Numbered from the stretch's first letter, positions 11,733 through 23,026 are shown. The stretch: 64,000 nucleotides of DNA from Branchiostoma belcheri (GCF_001625305.1 NW_017803844.1:205076-269075), one strand, 5' to 3'. Notes: generated by a model not told the origin, from the letters alone. Translations and numbers: made by a program.

Positions 11733-11849
11733 AGTCCTTCATCTATAAGTTTAGATATCTCAGATCATGGCAGTCCTTCATCTATAAGTTTAGATATCTC
11801 AGATCATGGCAGTCCTTCATCTATAAGTTTAGATATCTCAGATCATGGC
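11733..11849. repeat. 39-bp tandem triplication
   Basis: Three perfect copies beginning AGTCCTTCATCTATAAGTTT at 11733, 11772 and 11811. In frame they give SFIYKFRYLRSWQ three times, but no gene is evident. Confidence 0.9.
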
Positions 11850-12491
11850 AGAGACGCGGCTTCGAGGGTTCTACCGTTAAAGGCATGACTAAATAAGGAG
11901 GAGGCACTGAGCCGACTCTGCCCCAAATTGTCACCGCTCCTGTACAATCAAATCAAAATTCAGAAATTATATCCGCAAAATTACAATCTACTATTTCTTA
12001 GGCGGATCTTAGGCCCAATGCCCTTTTTCCTACCTCCTCTACCGTACGGACGCGGCCTGTACGAGCCTCTCCTCTGCCTAGATGGGCCTGCGCCCTCGTC
12101 CTGAGCGTTACTGAGATGCTTATGGCTTTTGATAAAACCAGCGATGGATTTATTAATCTGCTTAATCACGGGCGAGCCCAAGATATCAAGAATAATGTCC
12201 TTGAAGAAATCTCTGTCGGCCAGCGGCCTTAGCTGTAACAATATAGCGGAAAATTCCTCCGCTTTCGGATGATTTTGATGTTTAGCCCTGACGGATAGAG
12301 TTTCCAACAAGCCGACTGCACATCGGGCGTCAAAGGCAGCTGAAGGCCTAGCTACTGGCCAGCTGAATCAGTTCCTCTTTGATTCCCTCTACACAATCAC
12401 CCTTCATCTTGTTGACTTCTTCCTTCAGCGCCGCGAACTCTCTTCACATAGACATAGTGTCGAGATCCTGCACAAACACAAGTTTACACTT

Positions 12492-13565
12492 CCGTTAAGT
12501 TCATATGCCTCGTGCAGAACTTCATCCAAATATTAACCATTACAACAATGTGCAGTACAACGCCTTAAAAGTAACATGGTGTTCGCCATACACACCATCG
12601 TCTAGAAAGGGTTTTCCACTGAGTATTCTCTCATGAAATACACCAGGAAAAACACTCAGGCAAGACGATGGCTATATGCTACACACCACAATACTCTAGC
12701 GTTTACCATGCCAAAAACACTCAAAAGAAAGCAAAATATCTGCCAAACTTAACACACAAAACCAAAAAAGTCACAAAATTAGATACCACGTGCAAACCAT
12801 TCCCGCCAAAACGAAAAACAACTAACTCGGGAAGACAACCAAAACCGTGGATAGAACAAAGAAAAGATAGCAAATCCGTTCTGAAACTTTATCGGTGCGT
12901 CCTCCAGCGTGTTCCTCACGTTCTCAAAACGAAAGAAATCGTAGAAGCCTCCCAAAACCGCCGGACTGCGGGGTGAAGCTGACAGCGGAGCCTGGGACCA
13001 GAGCTGCCGGCTGGCGTGCGGACGGCTTCAATGATTGCACAGTGGTCAGCCGGGAGGGCATTCTTATTTATAGGGTTAATGACGTCATGCAGGATTTAAC
13101 CAATCATCTTGCAGTGTAAATAGTTGGTCTAGCAGCCCTCCGGTGCCCTTCTGGCTGAACTGCAAAGCTTGTTAACATTGCTGCATAAATATACATCAAA
13201 AGTTTATTCGACATGCCTTTTGTTCAAGTCACATTCTAGAAACAACTTTTAGTAGAATATTCTTCAATCAGTGACTGTTTTTGAAAGGTAAAATCACGTA
13301 TCTCCAAGTTTTCGATGTCGACTGTACACCTTGATCACGGAGGGAAGACTCTCACAGTGAAGGAGAAGCAGGTTCATCGCCATTGGTAGAGAATGAGTCG
13401 TCTTCCATATCCACCTTGCGGTGTATGCCCCAAACTGCAGGCTTCGCGGCCTTGTACTTCGCCTTGGACATGTGTCATCTCCTCTGATCTGCAATAATGA
13501 CAATGCATTGGCAGCAACAAAATAGAAGAAATAGTTACAAATATTTGTAATTAATGACATAATGA
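12492..13565. other. No gene recognised; promoter-like patch
   Basis: A Lys-rich open stretch at 12668-12976 (plus) looks fortuitous. The one notable part is the compact promoter-like motif cluster at 13065-13104, listed separately. Confidence 0.45.
13065..13104 (-). promoter_or_regulatory. Candidate Pol II promoter (CCAAT, CRE, TATA)
   Basis: Read on the minus strand, an inverted CCAAT box (ATTGG, 13100-13104), a full CRE palindrome (TGACGTCA, 13080-13087) and a TATA box (TATAAATA, 13065-13072) follow one another at natural spacing. A start site would be expected about 13035-13040, firing towards the gag-like fossil at 12.5-11.4 kb, so it could be that element's own promoter. Confidence 0.45.
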
Positions 13566-14178
13566 AAAATTAGCAGTCCCTTTTATACTTACACTTTTCA
13601 ATGGCTGTGGTTTGTGGCGAATGAGCGGTCGCAAGAACGAACATGACTTCGGGATCCACTCTTTCCTATCGGGGAGATCTTTGGCCTCATCCCCACTCTT
13701 CTTCCTGTCCAGCTTGATGAACATATCCTTCATGGAACGCCACCACCCACTCAGGTAGGCTGCCGTCTTACCAACCTGTTGAGCCATCTCCACCAATAAG
13801 GCTTCCTTGACTTGACTTGACTTGACTTTATTGAGATCCACCTGACTTAGCTTGCAAAAATTGTATTGCAGCTATTCTTCCTGTGGTCCTTCAAGACACA
13901 CATGACACACATTTACAAAACATAAATACATTGGCAACAATTACAACATATTAACACAGCTTAAAATAAGGCTATATACATCATCACCACTTCATTTCAT
14001 TCCAGGCACTGGCCATCCTATACAAAAATCTCCTTCATATCAGTGCGTTTGAACAGGATCAGCTTGCTGTTCCATAGGATCGGGGTCTCTTCAATCCACT
14101 CCAGCATGCTCTTCTCCTCTACGGCGTCAAGGGAATAGGGAGCAACAATACATATTTGTCGGGGGATGTACCACATTT
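13566..14178 (-). pseudogene. MADF/Myb-SANT-like protein, split
   Basis: The first half (about 14030-14178) reads SLDAVEEKSMLEWIEETPIL followed by WNSKLILFKRTDMKEIF. The second half (13566-13806) reads LVEMAQQVGKTAAYLSGWW, RSMKDMFIKLDRKKSGDEAK and RKEWIPKSCSFLRPLIRHK. Together they have the order of a MADF domain (ExPxLW ... KTAxxxxxxWxxxRdxxxrxxKK), a DNA-binding Myb relative found in host factors and in Harbinger-type accessory proteins. The halves are separated by about 220 bp holding TTGAC repeats and an AATAAAG stretch. This is either an intron (gtatag donor, tcaag acceptor) or a small insertion flanked by AAGGA on each side. Confidence 0.55.
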
Positions 14179-14200
14179 GCAATGTCGTACATCCCCCGAC
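14158..14200. repeat. Perfect 14-bp inverted repeat
   Basis: Arms GTCGGGGGATGTAC (14158-14171) and GTACATCCCCCGAC (14187-14200) with a 15-bp loop. It spans the junction between the minus-strand MADF-like exon and the plus-strand LINE tail. Confidence 0.9.
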
Positions 14201-14600
14201 TAGCGGCCGAATGGAATAAACTAGAAACGCCAATTAGGGTCTTGGGGGAGTTGCAGCATCAAGTCAGTCGACAATTAAAACGGTGTCTTGTCCTGTCAGT
14301 AAGCAACAGGTTTCAGGACAACTTTGACACAGACATCATATGTACATGGTCTGCGGCTTGCAGATGTGAGACATGTATAGCATTAAGACCGCGCTGATAT
14401 CTACGTTGAGTAATATCTGATATACATGTATTACATGCCCATATTTTTGTATGTATGTTATCAATGTGCTTAATTCCAATAATGTTTTAGAATGCTTTTT
14501 ACTGATGTAATTAGGGGAGGGAGCTGGTAAAGGTGACCCACCTCCCCCTCCACGCATGTGCTGCAAAATCTTAATAAACAAATAAACACACAAATATGAG
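14186..14600 (+). mobile_element. LINE 3' end
   Basis: The plus strand reads YIPRLAAEWNKLETPIRVLG and HQVSRQLKRCL, matching the WNKLP/WNSLP block near the end of CR1/L2-type LINE ORF2. A 3' untranslated part follows, ending in AATAAACAAATAAAC. It is 5'-truncated at the hairpin at 14158-14200. Confidence 0.65.
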
Positions 14601-14689
14601 GTCGATCTATGACCATGTTAACATTACAGGTAATTTCTTGGGTACATATGTGACTTGTATCAATGTTTCGGCATATCTAAAAGAGGGTA

Positions 14690-14940
14690 TTGTACAAGCC
14701 ACCTTATCAAGATACGGAAAGATATCCATGGCTAAAAGTCCTACCTATCCTCCGCAATGACAAAATAAAGAAAGGTATGCGTCAATACAGAATGGAGTTA
14801 GACAAAAACATCCCAAATGGTTTTAGGATTGGGAATGCTATTATCTGGCTGAGGTACGCGGGACAAAAACAGGTTTGTAATAAGTGTGGCGAGAGTGATC
14901 ACTTTGGCATGCGCAGTGTCCGTACAAGAAATGTAATAAG
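14690..14940 (+). mobile_element. LINE ORF1 fragment with zinc knuckle
   Basis: KKGMRQYRMELDKNIPNGFR and GNAIIWLRYAGQKQVCNKCG precede CNKCGESDHFG, the start of a CX2CX4HX4C knuckle. A single frame change just after the His moves the last Cys (TGTCCG) into the next frame. The IWLRYxGQ + CxxCG layout is typical of Jockey/CR1-type ORF1 nucleic-acid chaperones. The MITE at 14937 cuts it off. Confidence 0.6.
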
Positions 14941-15302
14941 GCCACACTGATTTAATTTTATGGATGACATCCGCGCGTGCATTGATTTTCGCCTCTTCTC
15001 AAAAAAAATAATAATAAAAGATCACGTCCTCCGAGGCTCTGGCCTGGCTCTTGGCCTGGGTAGTCCATGGTAGTTAGCGACAATTCGGAGGTGGTAACTC
15101 TGGAGGATGGCACCCAGGCTACCGAAGCTCATAAACTCCGCAAAAAGCCTGCATGTGCTGGCTTGTCGTAGACGTTGCTATGTACTGATGCAAATTCACA
15201 ATACTAGCTTAGTAAGTTCCTGTGGTTTAGTAGCATTTTTATTTTTGGTCGCAATTCTATCTTCAGAGGATGTCATCCATAAAATAAGTCGGTGTGGCCT
15301 TA
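14937..15302. mobile_element. 366-bp MITE with 35-bp inverted ends
   Basis: The left end begins TAAGGCCACACTGATTTA and the right end (15268-15302) is its reverse complement with about three mismatches; both continue into TTTTATGGATGACATCC. There is no transposase inside. Half-copies of the same terminus lie at 31286-31320 and 55675-55700. No clean target duplication was seen (TAA left, TTA right), so the superfamily is open. Confidence 0.8.
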
Positions 15303-16119
15303 CTGCGTATCAAAAACAAGAAGCAATTTCTTGGTCCACAATATTTTTATGATAATGCGTTACATTTCACACTCTACCGGAGACTAATAATTTTGGGTAT
15401 CCAAATATATAAAAAATCCTTTTCTATTACAGGTACTTAAAAATCTAATAACTTTATTGACAGAAGTTTTAATATATGACAAACAGAACCTAACATATTA
15501 AAATACTAAGACACCCGCATCATCAGTAACCCCCTTTGCTTATCATCATGATAAAATCAGAAACTATAAATTGCCTTGTATTAGAGGTACGTAGATAAAC
15601 ACTACAACCTTGGTTGCCAGGAAGCATCAAATAATGTCCTAAATGCATCCACTCCGATCCATACCGAAAGAACAGAATAACAGGAAATGTCAATCATCTA
15701 AAAAGAACAACACATTCGCAAAATTGTTTGGTACAAGAACAAGTGTGGACCTGCATGAAAACGCCTTTGTCAATAAAAAACGACCCTGGGTAGAAACAGT
15801 TCCTGTCATTATGGACAATCTTCGTCATCAGAGGTGGGGCTTACGCTCTCCACCACAATTACCGGCCAATTGTGAGGTTCTCAACGATAAGCAAATGAGA
15901 TCCGCACATGACGCACGTTCATTGTTATATACCAGCTACACGTTATCTGCCCACGGAGCTCAGTCAGTCGCCTTTTCACTCAGGCACGGCTACCTCTTCA
16001 TCCTGCCTTCGTCAGACCACCCACAGCCCCACAGACGTCCACTGTGTGTGATCTCAGCTCTCATCCTGCTGAAGTCACTGAAGTTCCTCCGGCTGCGCCT
16101 GACCAGAATCAGCTTCACC
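15303..16119. other. Upstream region of the GPCR gene
   Basis: No element recognised. The reading frame of the receptor stays open upstream to 15643, but that text is low in receptor character. A TTATATACC box at about 15935 lies roughly 185 bp before the chosen start and could serve as a TATA box. Confidence 0.45.
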
Positions 16120-17309
16120 ATGTTCAACAACAGCAGCACCGTCCTTCCGCCGGTTATCATGGATACAGCATCAGATGACAGGTTCCAGTGGCGGCTCTCC
16201 TGCATCCTGTGGTATCTACGGAACAAGACAGTGTCCTACGACCAAGCCAACGATGCCTGCTCCACCTACACCACTGTTGGAGAGTTGACAACAGGAACCA
16301 ACGTTATCTACTGGCTGACAGCGATTCTCATTATCATTCCTAACTCTGCTATGCTGTGGGGGATCGCTGGAACAAGGAAACTCCACAAACCACTCTATTT
16401 CTATTTCGCCAATCTAGCTGTTTCCGACTTTCTTGCAGGCATTGCACTTCTCTGTCAAAGTGTGACCTGGGAGGGAATGGGAGATGGATTGGCAGGACTG
16501 TATGCCTTCATGAACATTTTGAATCTTATCATATATAGTCAGGTCATGTCTGCATCGGCTCTAGCCCTACTGTCCATTGATACCTATGTTGCTATAAGGC
16601 ATCCTATATATTTCCACACCCACGCTCACAGTGCCAAACGTAATGCAGGTATTGCCATTACCTCTTCATTGATTGTTCTGTCCCTGTTGACTTTCTCACC
16701 CAGTATGGGTTGGAACTGTCTGGATATGGCGATATCAGACTGTTATGTCTTTTACTCCCGACCCTTTATAGGTCTTGTGTGCGCCATGATTTTCCTTCTC
16801 GTCGGTATCATGTTGTTCACAAACGCCAGTGTGTATGTGGCGATCAAACAGCGCCAAAAGAACAGGCTAGGGCAGCCAGGCGAGGTGCAGCCACTTCAGG
16901 GCAGCGGCGACCCTGCACAAGATGTGGCTGGGAATGATCATGGTCAGCCTCAACAGGTCGTACAGAACAGAAAATTCCAGAGAAGCGTGCAGAAGGCGCG
17001 GACAGTTCTGATACACGTGGTGGTGGCCTGCATCTTCCTGATCACACCGCTCGCGATCGGGCCCATGTGTAATTCACACGCGGAGAAATGCTATCTTCCG
17101 CCCACTTCACACTTTTGCTTCTGGCTTTCAACTCAGTCATCAACCCGCTCGTAAGCATCGTCCGTACACCGGACTTAAGGGAGGCAATTCGGGGAAACAT
17201 CGTGACTATTCATCGGGCGCTTCTCACAGCGATACGGGGAAACCGCGTGAATCCACACGACGAACAACCTGCTGAGGCAGGGGCTGCAGAGGGAAGTACA
17301 CAAAACTAG
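16120..17309 (+). pseudogene. Rhodopsin-class GPCR, GWNC (MECA/S1P-cannabinoid-like) type
   Basis: An intronless receptor starting MFNNSSTVL with a fair Kozak context (cttcaccATG) and N-glycosylation sequons (NNSS, NKT). TM1 NVIYWLTAILIIIPNSAML (about residue 62), TM2 FYFANLAVSDFLAGIALL, TM3 ending LALLSIDTYVAIRHPIYF (about 152), TM4 running into PSMGWNCLDM (about 196), TM5 FIGLVCAMIFLLVGIMLF, and TM6 ARTVLIHVVVACIFLITPLA. GWNC after TM4 is shared by S1P, LPA, cannabinoid, melanocortin and GPR3/6/12 receptors. TM7 (LLLLAFNSVINPLVSIVRTP) lies in another frame, so there is one frameshift at about 17088-17115: a pseudogene or a sequence error. DRY reads DTY and NPxxY reads NPLVS, so two activation switches are altered. 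The ligand cannot be told. Confidence 0.85.
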
Positions 17310-18177
17310 AGAGGTAACATTTGCAAAGTAAATGAATTATGTTTACCTTCGCATGGCCCAGCTTAATTAACAAACCACTGCTTTGTTTATTGTTACTCAA
17401 AGACACTCATATATATATAGGGTGACCATGCAGCCCCTCTTGAACTCAGTCCTGCATATTGCACATGCAACATTATGTAACCTAATACCAGTTACCATAG
17501 TGACGGAGGTCTGGTCCTGGACCTTATTTGTTTGGAAGAAGAGGAGGAAACTGAGCAAAAACAATAGGTTTTCCTTCCGTAAACATAGTAACACATCACA
17601 TATGCTTTACATAAATAAGAAACGTGGTAATATTCTATTCTATTACTAGTATACTATTCTAGCCAAGCTGTGAGGAGGTTAGACTTCTTCTCATGAGGCA
17701 GTGGGAGATAATGGTATGTACATGTATATGATTACCTATTTCATAGACTTTGGGATGAATTCATTGTTGTAAAATTGCATATTGTACATCGCTGAGAAAT
17801 GTTTTGCTTGCAAAGATACAGATATTTGCATCTTGGACAGAAAGACGTGTATTCTGTATTGTGGATGCTATCTGATGTATCATCTAATATGTGGAATTGT
17901 CCTGAGTTCATATGTATAGTGTTTACAATGTGGACATCAATAAACAAGTTACCAAACATTTGAAGCTCTGTGTCCCTAATGTTTGGCAGTTCCAAAATGT
18001 GAAGCCTTCTTCGAGGGACAAGAATTTCCTTTCATGCCCGTCTCAATAGCCAATCAAGCGCAGAATGTATCCCCATCACTGTCTCCATGGCAACATAAGA
18101 CCTTTCTTACTCTTCAGAAAAGGTGATTACATACAAAATGCCAATCTCCCACCTAGTACAATGAGCATAGTGAGCCC
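17310..18177 (+). other. 3' flank of the GPCR; candidate poly(A) signal
   Basis: No further gene. AATAAA at 17939-17944, about 630 bp after the receptor stop, is a plausible polyadenylation signal. ORFs here are short and without domain character. Confidence 0.45.
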
Positions 18178-18545
18178 AATAATGAAAGTTTATTGCAAAT
18201 ACTTGTCCGAGGGCTAATTGCAGTTACAAACAACATAAGAAAGAAAATACAATGGTATGTGAGACGTCTAGCATTATACTATATTCTACAACATACGTGG
18301 TACTAGTTTTACTGGGTTTGACTTCTTCTTTTAGGCAATGGGAGACGAATTTACCCACTTCTTCTATAGTATGTGGGTTATTTGATTTTAGTAGTAATTT
18401 TTTTTTTGTGGTAGGGAAGTGGTGGGGAAGTAAGGGAGCATTGTGGACACGGTGGTAAATAATTGTTTTCTGATGTCGTCATAACGTGGACAGTTAGAGA
18501 TTAAATGAATTTTGTGTTCCACTCACAGCGGTCTTACTAGGCAGG
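18178..18545 (-). mobile_element. LINE ORF2 C-terminus and 3' end
   Basis: The minus strand reads EHKIHLISNCPRYDDIRKQL and TTVSTMLPYFPTT, matching the HxxxxCPxYxDLR motif near the end of CR1/Jockey-type ORF2. A short 3' end follows with CCCTCGGACAAGTATTTG and AATAAAC. Severely 5'-truncated. Confidence 0.65.
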
Positions 18546-19591
18546 GGTGCCCGTTGCTAACCCTCCCACTTTCGTTCCTGTCTGCATGCCTCCCTGAGGC
18601 GCTGGCAGAATTGGGAAGGGTACGAATATTTCTCAAGATAACATACGATGTGACAATAGTGTGACGAAAATAAAATGAGTTTGCAAAAGATAAATGTGTT
18701 GGTTATGAAACTTGGCTAATACCAAGAACTGTCAATAAAGTCACTTTCGGTCGATGACCTTTAAACCCACAAAACTTAAATCTTTTATTTACGTCTAAAA
18801 CAAGACATAAATATGTTATCTAAAGTTTTGCTTTTTCAGATTTCGGCTACGTTTTAAGATGTTTAATGTCTAGGCGACTTGAATTTTTTAAATCATTTTG
18901 TGGTACATTTTCTCCCATATATTTCCTTTCGCCAAAAACGTAGCGTCCTCATTAAAAATCCAAAATGGCGGCCATACTGAGATCTTTAGGATGTTGTTGG
19001 TTTCGTCAAATTCTATTTTGCCAAACTCCTGATATAACTAAAATATGAAACGTACACTTTATTCAACGTTTCCACATGGGATTGTTAAATGTTTGGGAGT
19101 TATGTGCAGAAGAGGGAGCATTTTTAGTGCCCCTTTGTTAAAAAAACAAACATATTCAAATTCGTTGCCCAAGCGGCCATTGCATTTGAGGAGCAATATT
19201 TACAAATTCTCTCCGACACAGGTAGTTTCATATATCGCTCTTTTTCGATTTTCAAGGGGTGGGCACTAATTTTAATTTTACTAATAGCGGAGCGCTGCTC
19301 GAAGTCACAGTGTTCTAGGTATATTCAGTTTTACATTTTCTATAGAATCTCAGTTTACCGGTATTAACAGACAAATTATGGAAGAAAGTTTGAATGTACA
19401 TGTCTGAAAGTCTTGCCCTTAATACTTTATACATATGTTGAGGATCACAGGTTGTACTATCAATATGCAGTAGCTAGGAATATCCACAGTGGTCGAGGAT
19501 CTCCTTCACTCGCTGTAACAATGTCAGTCTTCGACTATAATATACACGACGCAACGACTCCTGTCCTCGCTTGAGTCATCAGAGTGCACAT
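18546..19591. other. No gene recognised
   Basis: AT-rich. CCAAAATGGCGGCCAT at 18960 fits the YY1 consensus (AAGATGGCGGC type), but no first exon follows, so its function is doubtful. Confidence 0.4.
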
Positions 19592-19905
19592 GAGGTCGTG
19601 TGGAGTTACGGTAGCGTGTTCGGCTCGCTATTTCTATATATACAGCATCAGTACCAGGAAGTCTTGGGTTCGAATCCTGCATTGTCACCGATCTTGTTCC
19701 CGTGGGAAAGGCACTTCGCAGGACTTTCCTCACTTCACTCGGGTGGAAATGAGTACCTAGCCTCGGTTAGGAACGCCCCTCGAATAGGACGTTAAATGGA
19801 GGTCCCGTGTTTGGGGAAAGCCACACCCTAGTACGCACGTTAAAGAATCCACCGCATTTATGGAAAGGGTCCTTCCCGGTGTGAGTGGTTCAAACCTTAC
19901 AGTCC
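19592..19905 (+). mobile_element. tRNA-derived SINE, longest copy
   Basis: The tRNA-like head GTCGTGTGGAGTTACGGTAG has an AT-rich insertion between box A and box B (TGGGTTCGAATCC). The body TGGGAAAGGCACTTCGCAGG and CTTTCCTCACTTCACTCGGG matches the copies at 9720 and 54385. The tail GGTCCCGTGTTTGGGGA, CACGTTAAAGAATCC is also seen at 54510-54560, giving a family length of about 300 bp. Confidence 0.8.
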
Positions 19906-21499
19906 GGTCTTACGCAGCTTGTACGTACATGTACAAAACTGGTGTGTTACGCCCTGGTTTACCGGTTATGCGAAACAATTTACACATTATATAATTTTCT
20001 AAGCCCACTACGCTTTCTCGTCGCTTTATGTGCGTTGCTTGACAGAGCAGATGCATGATTTTATCGCTTTCAAGGACTTTCATTAAGACGTATTCTACGC
20101 TAAGTACCTCGGAAACTACTGCACATGCATTTAATTTGCTGCTGTCGTTTTACACGGTAGAAGGGAAAATGGGGTTTTAGTAGCATCTAACGTTTCAAGT
20201 TGAAACAGTAATTTGGTATAGTAGAATTACATAAACTCAAATTAGAATTTATGTTATGATTCCTAGATGATGTTTTTCCCATCTCTTGTCCGCGTCACCC
20301 ATGTCTCCTTAGTCAGCAAATATTTTATTCAGCCATTAGCTGTCGTACACAAGTACACGAATACGCAGCTAATCTTCCTGGACCGTAAAAACATAGAACA
20401 TGGACATACAAACTTCATAAAGGCTAACATCTATTAAGTACAATTACATCATGGTTAATCAATTAGACTCGTTGATATACCTCACAAGCTCCTGCCGAAA
20501 CTTACACGTACTAGCAGCATGTAGGCGCCTTGGTGTTTTCCCTCGCAGTTTAACAATTTTGGGACGAAGTGAAATTGTCCCTGTAACGCAGAAAAGGGTG
20601 TCTTACCACATGTGTATAATCTGCTAACCCGCTCGAATTTCAATACAAGGTTCCTTTCATAAAATCCCCTAAACATTATGGCTACATTTGTATAGTTGAG
20701 GCAACATCTTTATTAGCAGCCATTAATTCCCTGCTAGTTCCTTGGTTGGAGGTGCCGGGGTAGCCGCCGAAAGCACGTGGAGGTACAAACGTACGGTAGC
20801 GAAGTATTGTCCTCGCCGGTCTCCTGGGCTCCGAATGAGAAATCTCTTGTTTTGTTGTTCAACCCATGGTGTTAAAGCTCTTTGTTCAACCGTAATCTAA
20901 ATACTATACATTTTGTCCTTTATTCAGACATTCGTCACTAGTACTGGTAACCTGATACAGATTTACTGCATGTCTAAATATCCTTTACCGTACGGCCATT
21001 ATGTTATCATTTATTAAAAAAATGATGTCCATAAGTCACTCTAAAACCCAACCGTGTACTTTACTTTGACAAACACCATCACATATCACATATGCACGCA
21101 TGCATAACTCCATGCCACTTGGGTTGATTACATCATTTTTGCTACATGCGCAATAAATAAATTCATCCAACATCATGGTTTTCCAAATGGTTAAGAGTAC
21201 AAACATTCCTTCATTAATAAACTAAGCTTGATTACCGCCTCTATCCAACAATAATCCTTTATCCTATGTACTGATGTAACACATATTGTCATTAACAATG
21301 GTGTAACACCAAAATCATCGTTAGAATTAAACGAAAACAACCAATGAGAAAACAACAAAATAAATATTTCAAGAACCATCAAACTGATCAACCTCAAGGT
21401 TTAACATTATCTTTCCCTATCCACAAATCAGGCTTACACACTCTTTGTAATACGATTATCCATCATAAATTATGACGTTAACAAAAAACTTACCAGCAT
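19906..21499. other. No gene recognised
   Basis: AT-rich sequence with short ORFs only. I could assign no element. Confidence 0.45.
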
Positions 21500-21640
21500 T
21501 AACGGTATACAAAATAGTCTTCAATCCACACAGTTACCGAAGGGCGCATTCCAAGATCAAGAAGTCGTAAGATAGCAATGTTGTGGCTCACACGGTCAAA
21601 AGCCTTACTATAATCTGTTGAAACAAGCGGACACAGTATT
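21500..21640 (-). mobile_element. LINE reverse-transcriptase fragment
   Basis: The minus strand reads LVSTDYSKAFDRVSHNIAIL and LLDLGMRPSVTVWIEDYF, which is the RT-3 block (DxSKAFDxVxH) of CR1/Jockey-type LINEs. Nothing else of the element is visible here. Confidence 0.75.
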
Positions 21641-21729
21641 CCGGGTTTGCCTCCTATCGATGAATCGAGAAGAAGATGTCAATATTTATACAATCTTATC
21701 ATTTTTAATTCTTCATTCAAATCATTTTT

Positions 21730-22447
21730 TGTCTTCTGGGCAGTCCCTAGCCCAGTGCCCCTTTCCGTTACAATTGAAACACTTATCCTCTGGGCGCGTC
21801 CCTCACGACCTCTGCCACAGCGCGGTTGGTAGTACGGCTGTGTACGCTGGAACTGGGTAGTCCCCGTGTGGTGCCTTCCTCTATACGCGGAGGGCCCTGT
21901 CTGCGACTTTAATTTGCATGCAACTTTGCAAATGCAGCAATATCTTTAGAGATCTGTTTATCCAACAGTGACCATAATTGTTTCGCGTGTGGTGTAAGCT
22001 GCTCCCATATTAAGGTACTAAATAACCCATCCTGAGGACTTTTGGGGTGTTCTAAAAGTGCACGTTGCAGTTAAGTATGGACTTGAATTTTTGTCACAAA
22101 GTGTCTTGTTGCAGGATGATAATTTATGCCAAATTTTACGATCGTCACGATGAATTCCCTTGCCTTTTGATGATTCTCACTTCTGGCCTGCGTCACCAGC
22201 GTCTGGAGTAGTGCCACTGCCCGTTGAGGATCAAACGCCGCCCATGCCCTTCGCACATATTGAACAACTTCGTCCTGTAACTCCGTCGTGGTCCTCCCCT
22301 TCTGTATCCTGCTCACCGTCTCCTTCATCTCCTGCCGCTCTTTCCTCAACGTCATCAACTCCTGATGCATGCGAAAAACAAAGCACCAATCCTTCTTTAC
22401 CATGTGCATTGACTTCGAGTACTTCGTCTCCAATATGCTCATCTTGA
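21730..22447 (-). mobile_element. Retroelement gag-like fossil with CCHC knuckle
   Basis: The minus strand carries a helical gag-like part (LQDEVVQYVRRAWAAFDPQR, ENHQKAREFIVTIVKFG). It continues to WSLLDKQISKDIAAFAKLHA and ends with the zinc knuckle KCFNCNGKGHWARDC (about 21735-21785). Domain order parallels the fossil at 11.4-12.5 kb. Broken; no polymerase or terminal repeats were found. Confidence 0.6.
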
Positions 22448-22518
22448 ATCATACGCCCCGCGTGTTCCGATTCCAAAATCACATTTTTGCATTCGCCCCA
22501 CTTCTACACCGGCCATAC

Positions 22519-23026
22519 ACCATGCCCCACATGCTCTCCATCATACACCCCGCATGAGTGTCAAATTATCATACGCCCCGCGTCTGACACATGCCCCGCA
22601 TGAGTGTCAAATTATCATACGCCCCGCGTATAATACATGCCCCGCGCCGCATGAGTGTCAAATTATCATACGCCCCACGTATGACTATAACACATGCCCC
22701 GCATGAGTGATAAATTATCATACGCCCCACGTATAACACATACCCCGCATGAGTGTCAAATTATCATACGCCCGCGTATAACACATGCCCCGCATGAGTG
22801 TCAAATTATCACTACGCGCGCGTATAACACATGCTTCGCATGCGTGTCAAATTCTCTCATACGCCCCGCGTATAACACATGCCCCGCATGAGTGTTAAAT
22901 TATCATACGCTCCGCGTATAACACATGCCCCGCATGAGTGTTAAATTATCATACGCCCCGCGTATAACACATGCCTCACATGAGTGTCAAATTATCATAT
23001 GCCACGCGTATAACACATGCCCCGCA
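22519..23026. repeat. 46-bp satellite, about 10 units
   Basis: The unit contains CATACGCCCCGCGTATAACA, CATGCCCCGCATGAGTGTC and AAATTAT. Each half-unit is itself a CGCCCCGCG or TGCCCCGCAT variant, suggesting growth from a shorter ancestor. One degenerate unit lies at 22450, and the sequence just before the large gap (CAATCATACG at 24961) matches the unit's start. Confidence 0.9.

Larger units (their letters stand above)
11386..12491 (-). mobile_element. Retroelement gag-like fossil with internal duplication
   Basis: On the minus strand (11981-12310) a gag-like domain reads AEEFSAILLQLRPLADRDFF and SPVIKQINKSIAGFIKSHK, ending in a basic Arg/Gly tail (RPRPYGRGGRKKG). The same domain type recurs in the fossil at 21730-22447. 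A roughly 280-bp part is present twice (11386-11663 and about 12211-12491), the first copy ending at an N-gap. The element is broken, without a polymerase nearby. DIRS-like or LTR-like origin is undecided. Confidence 0.55.

Noticed and set aside
15643-16119. N-terminal extension of the GPCR frame by about 159 codons
   Set aside because: The extra text is not receptor-like, and MFNNSST at 16120 has a better start context and a normal extracellular N-terminus with glycosylation sites.
18958-18975. YY1-type promoter
   Set aside because: A single consensus match without a nearby first exon or other promoter elements.
22519-23026. CRISPR-like array
   Set aside because: The units are contiguous with no unique spacers, and the genome is eukaryotic. 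It is a satellite.
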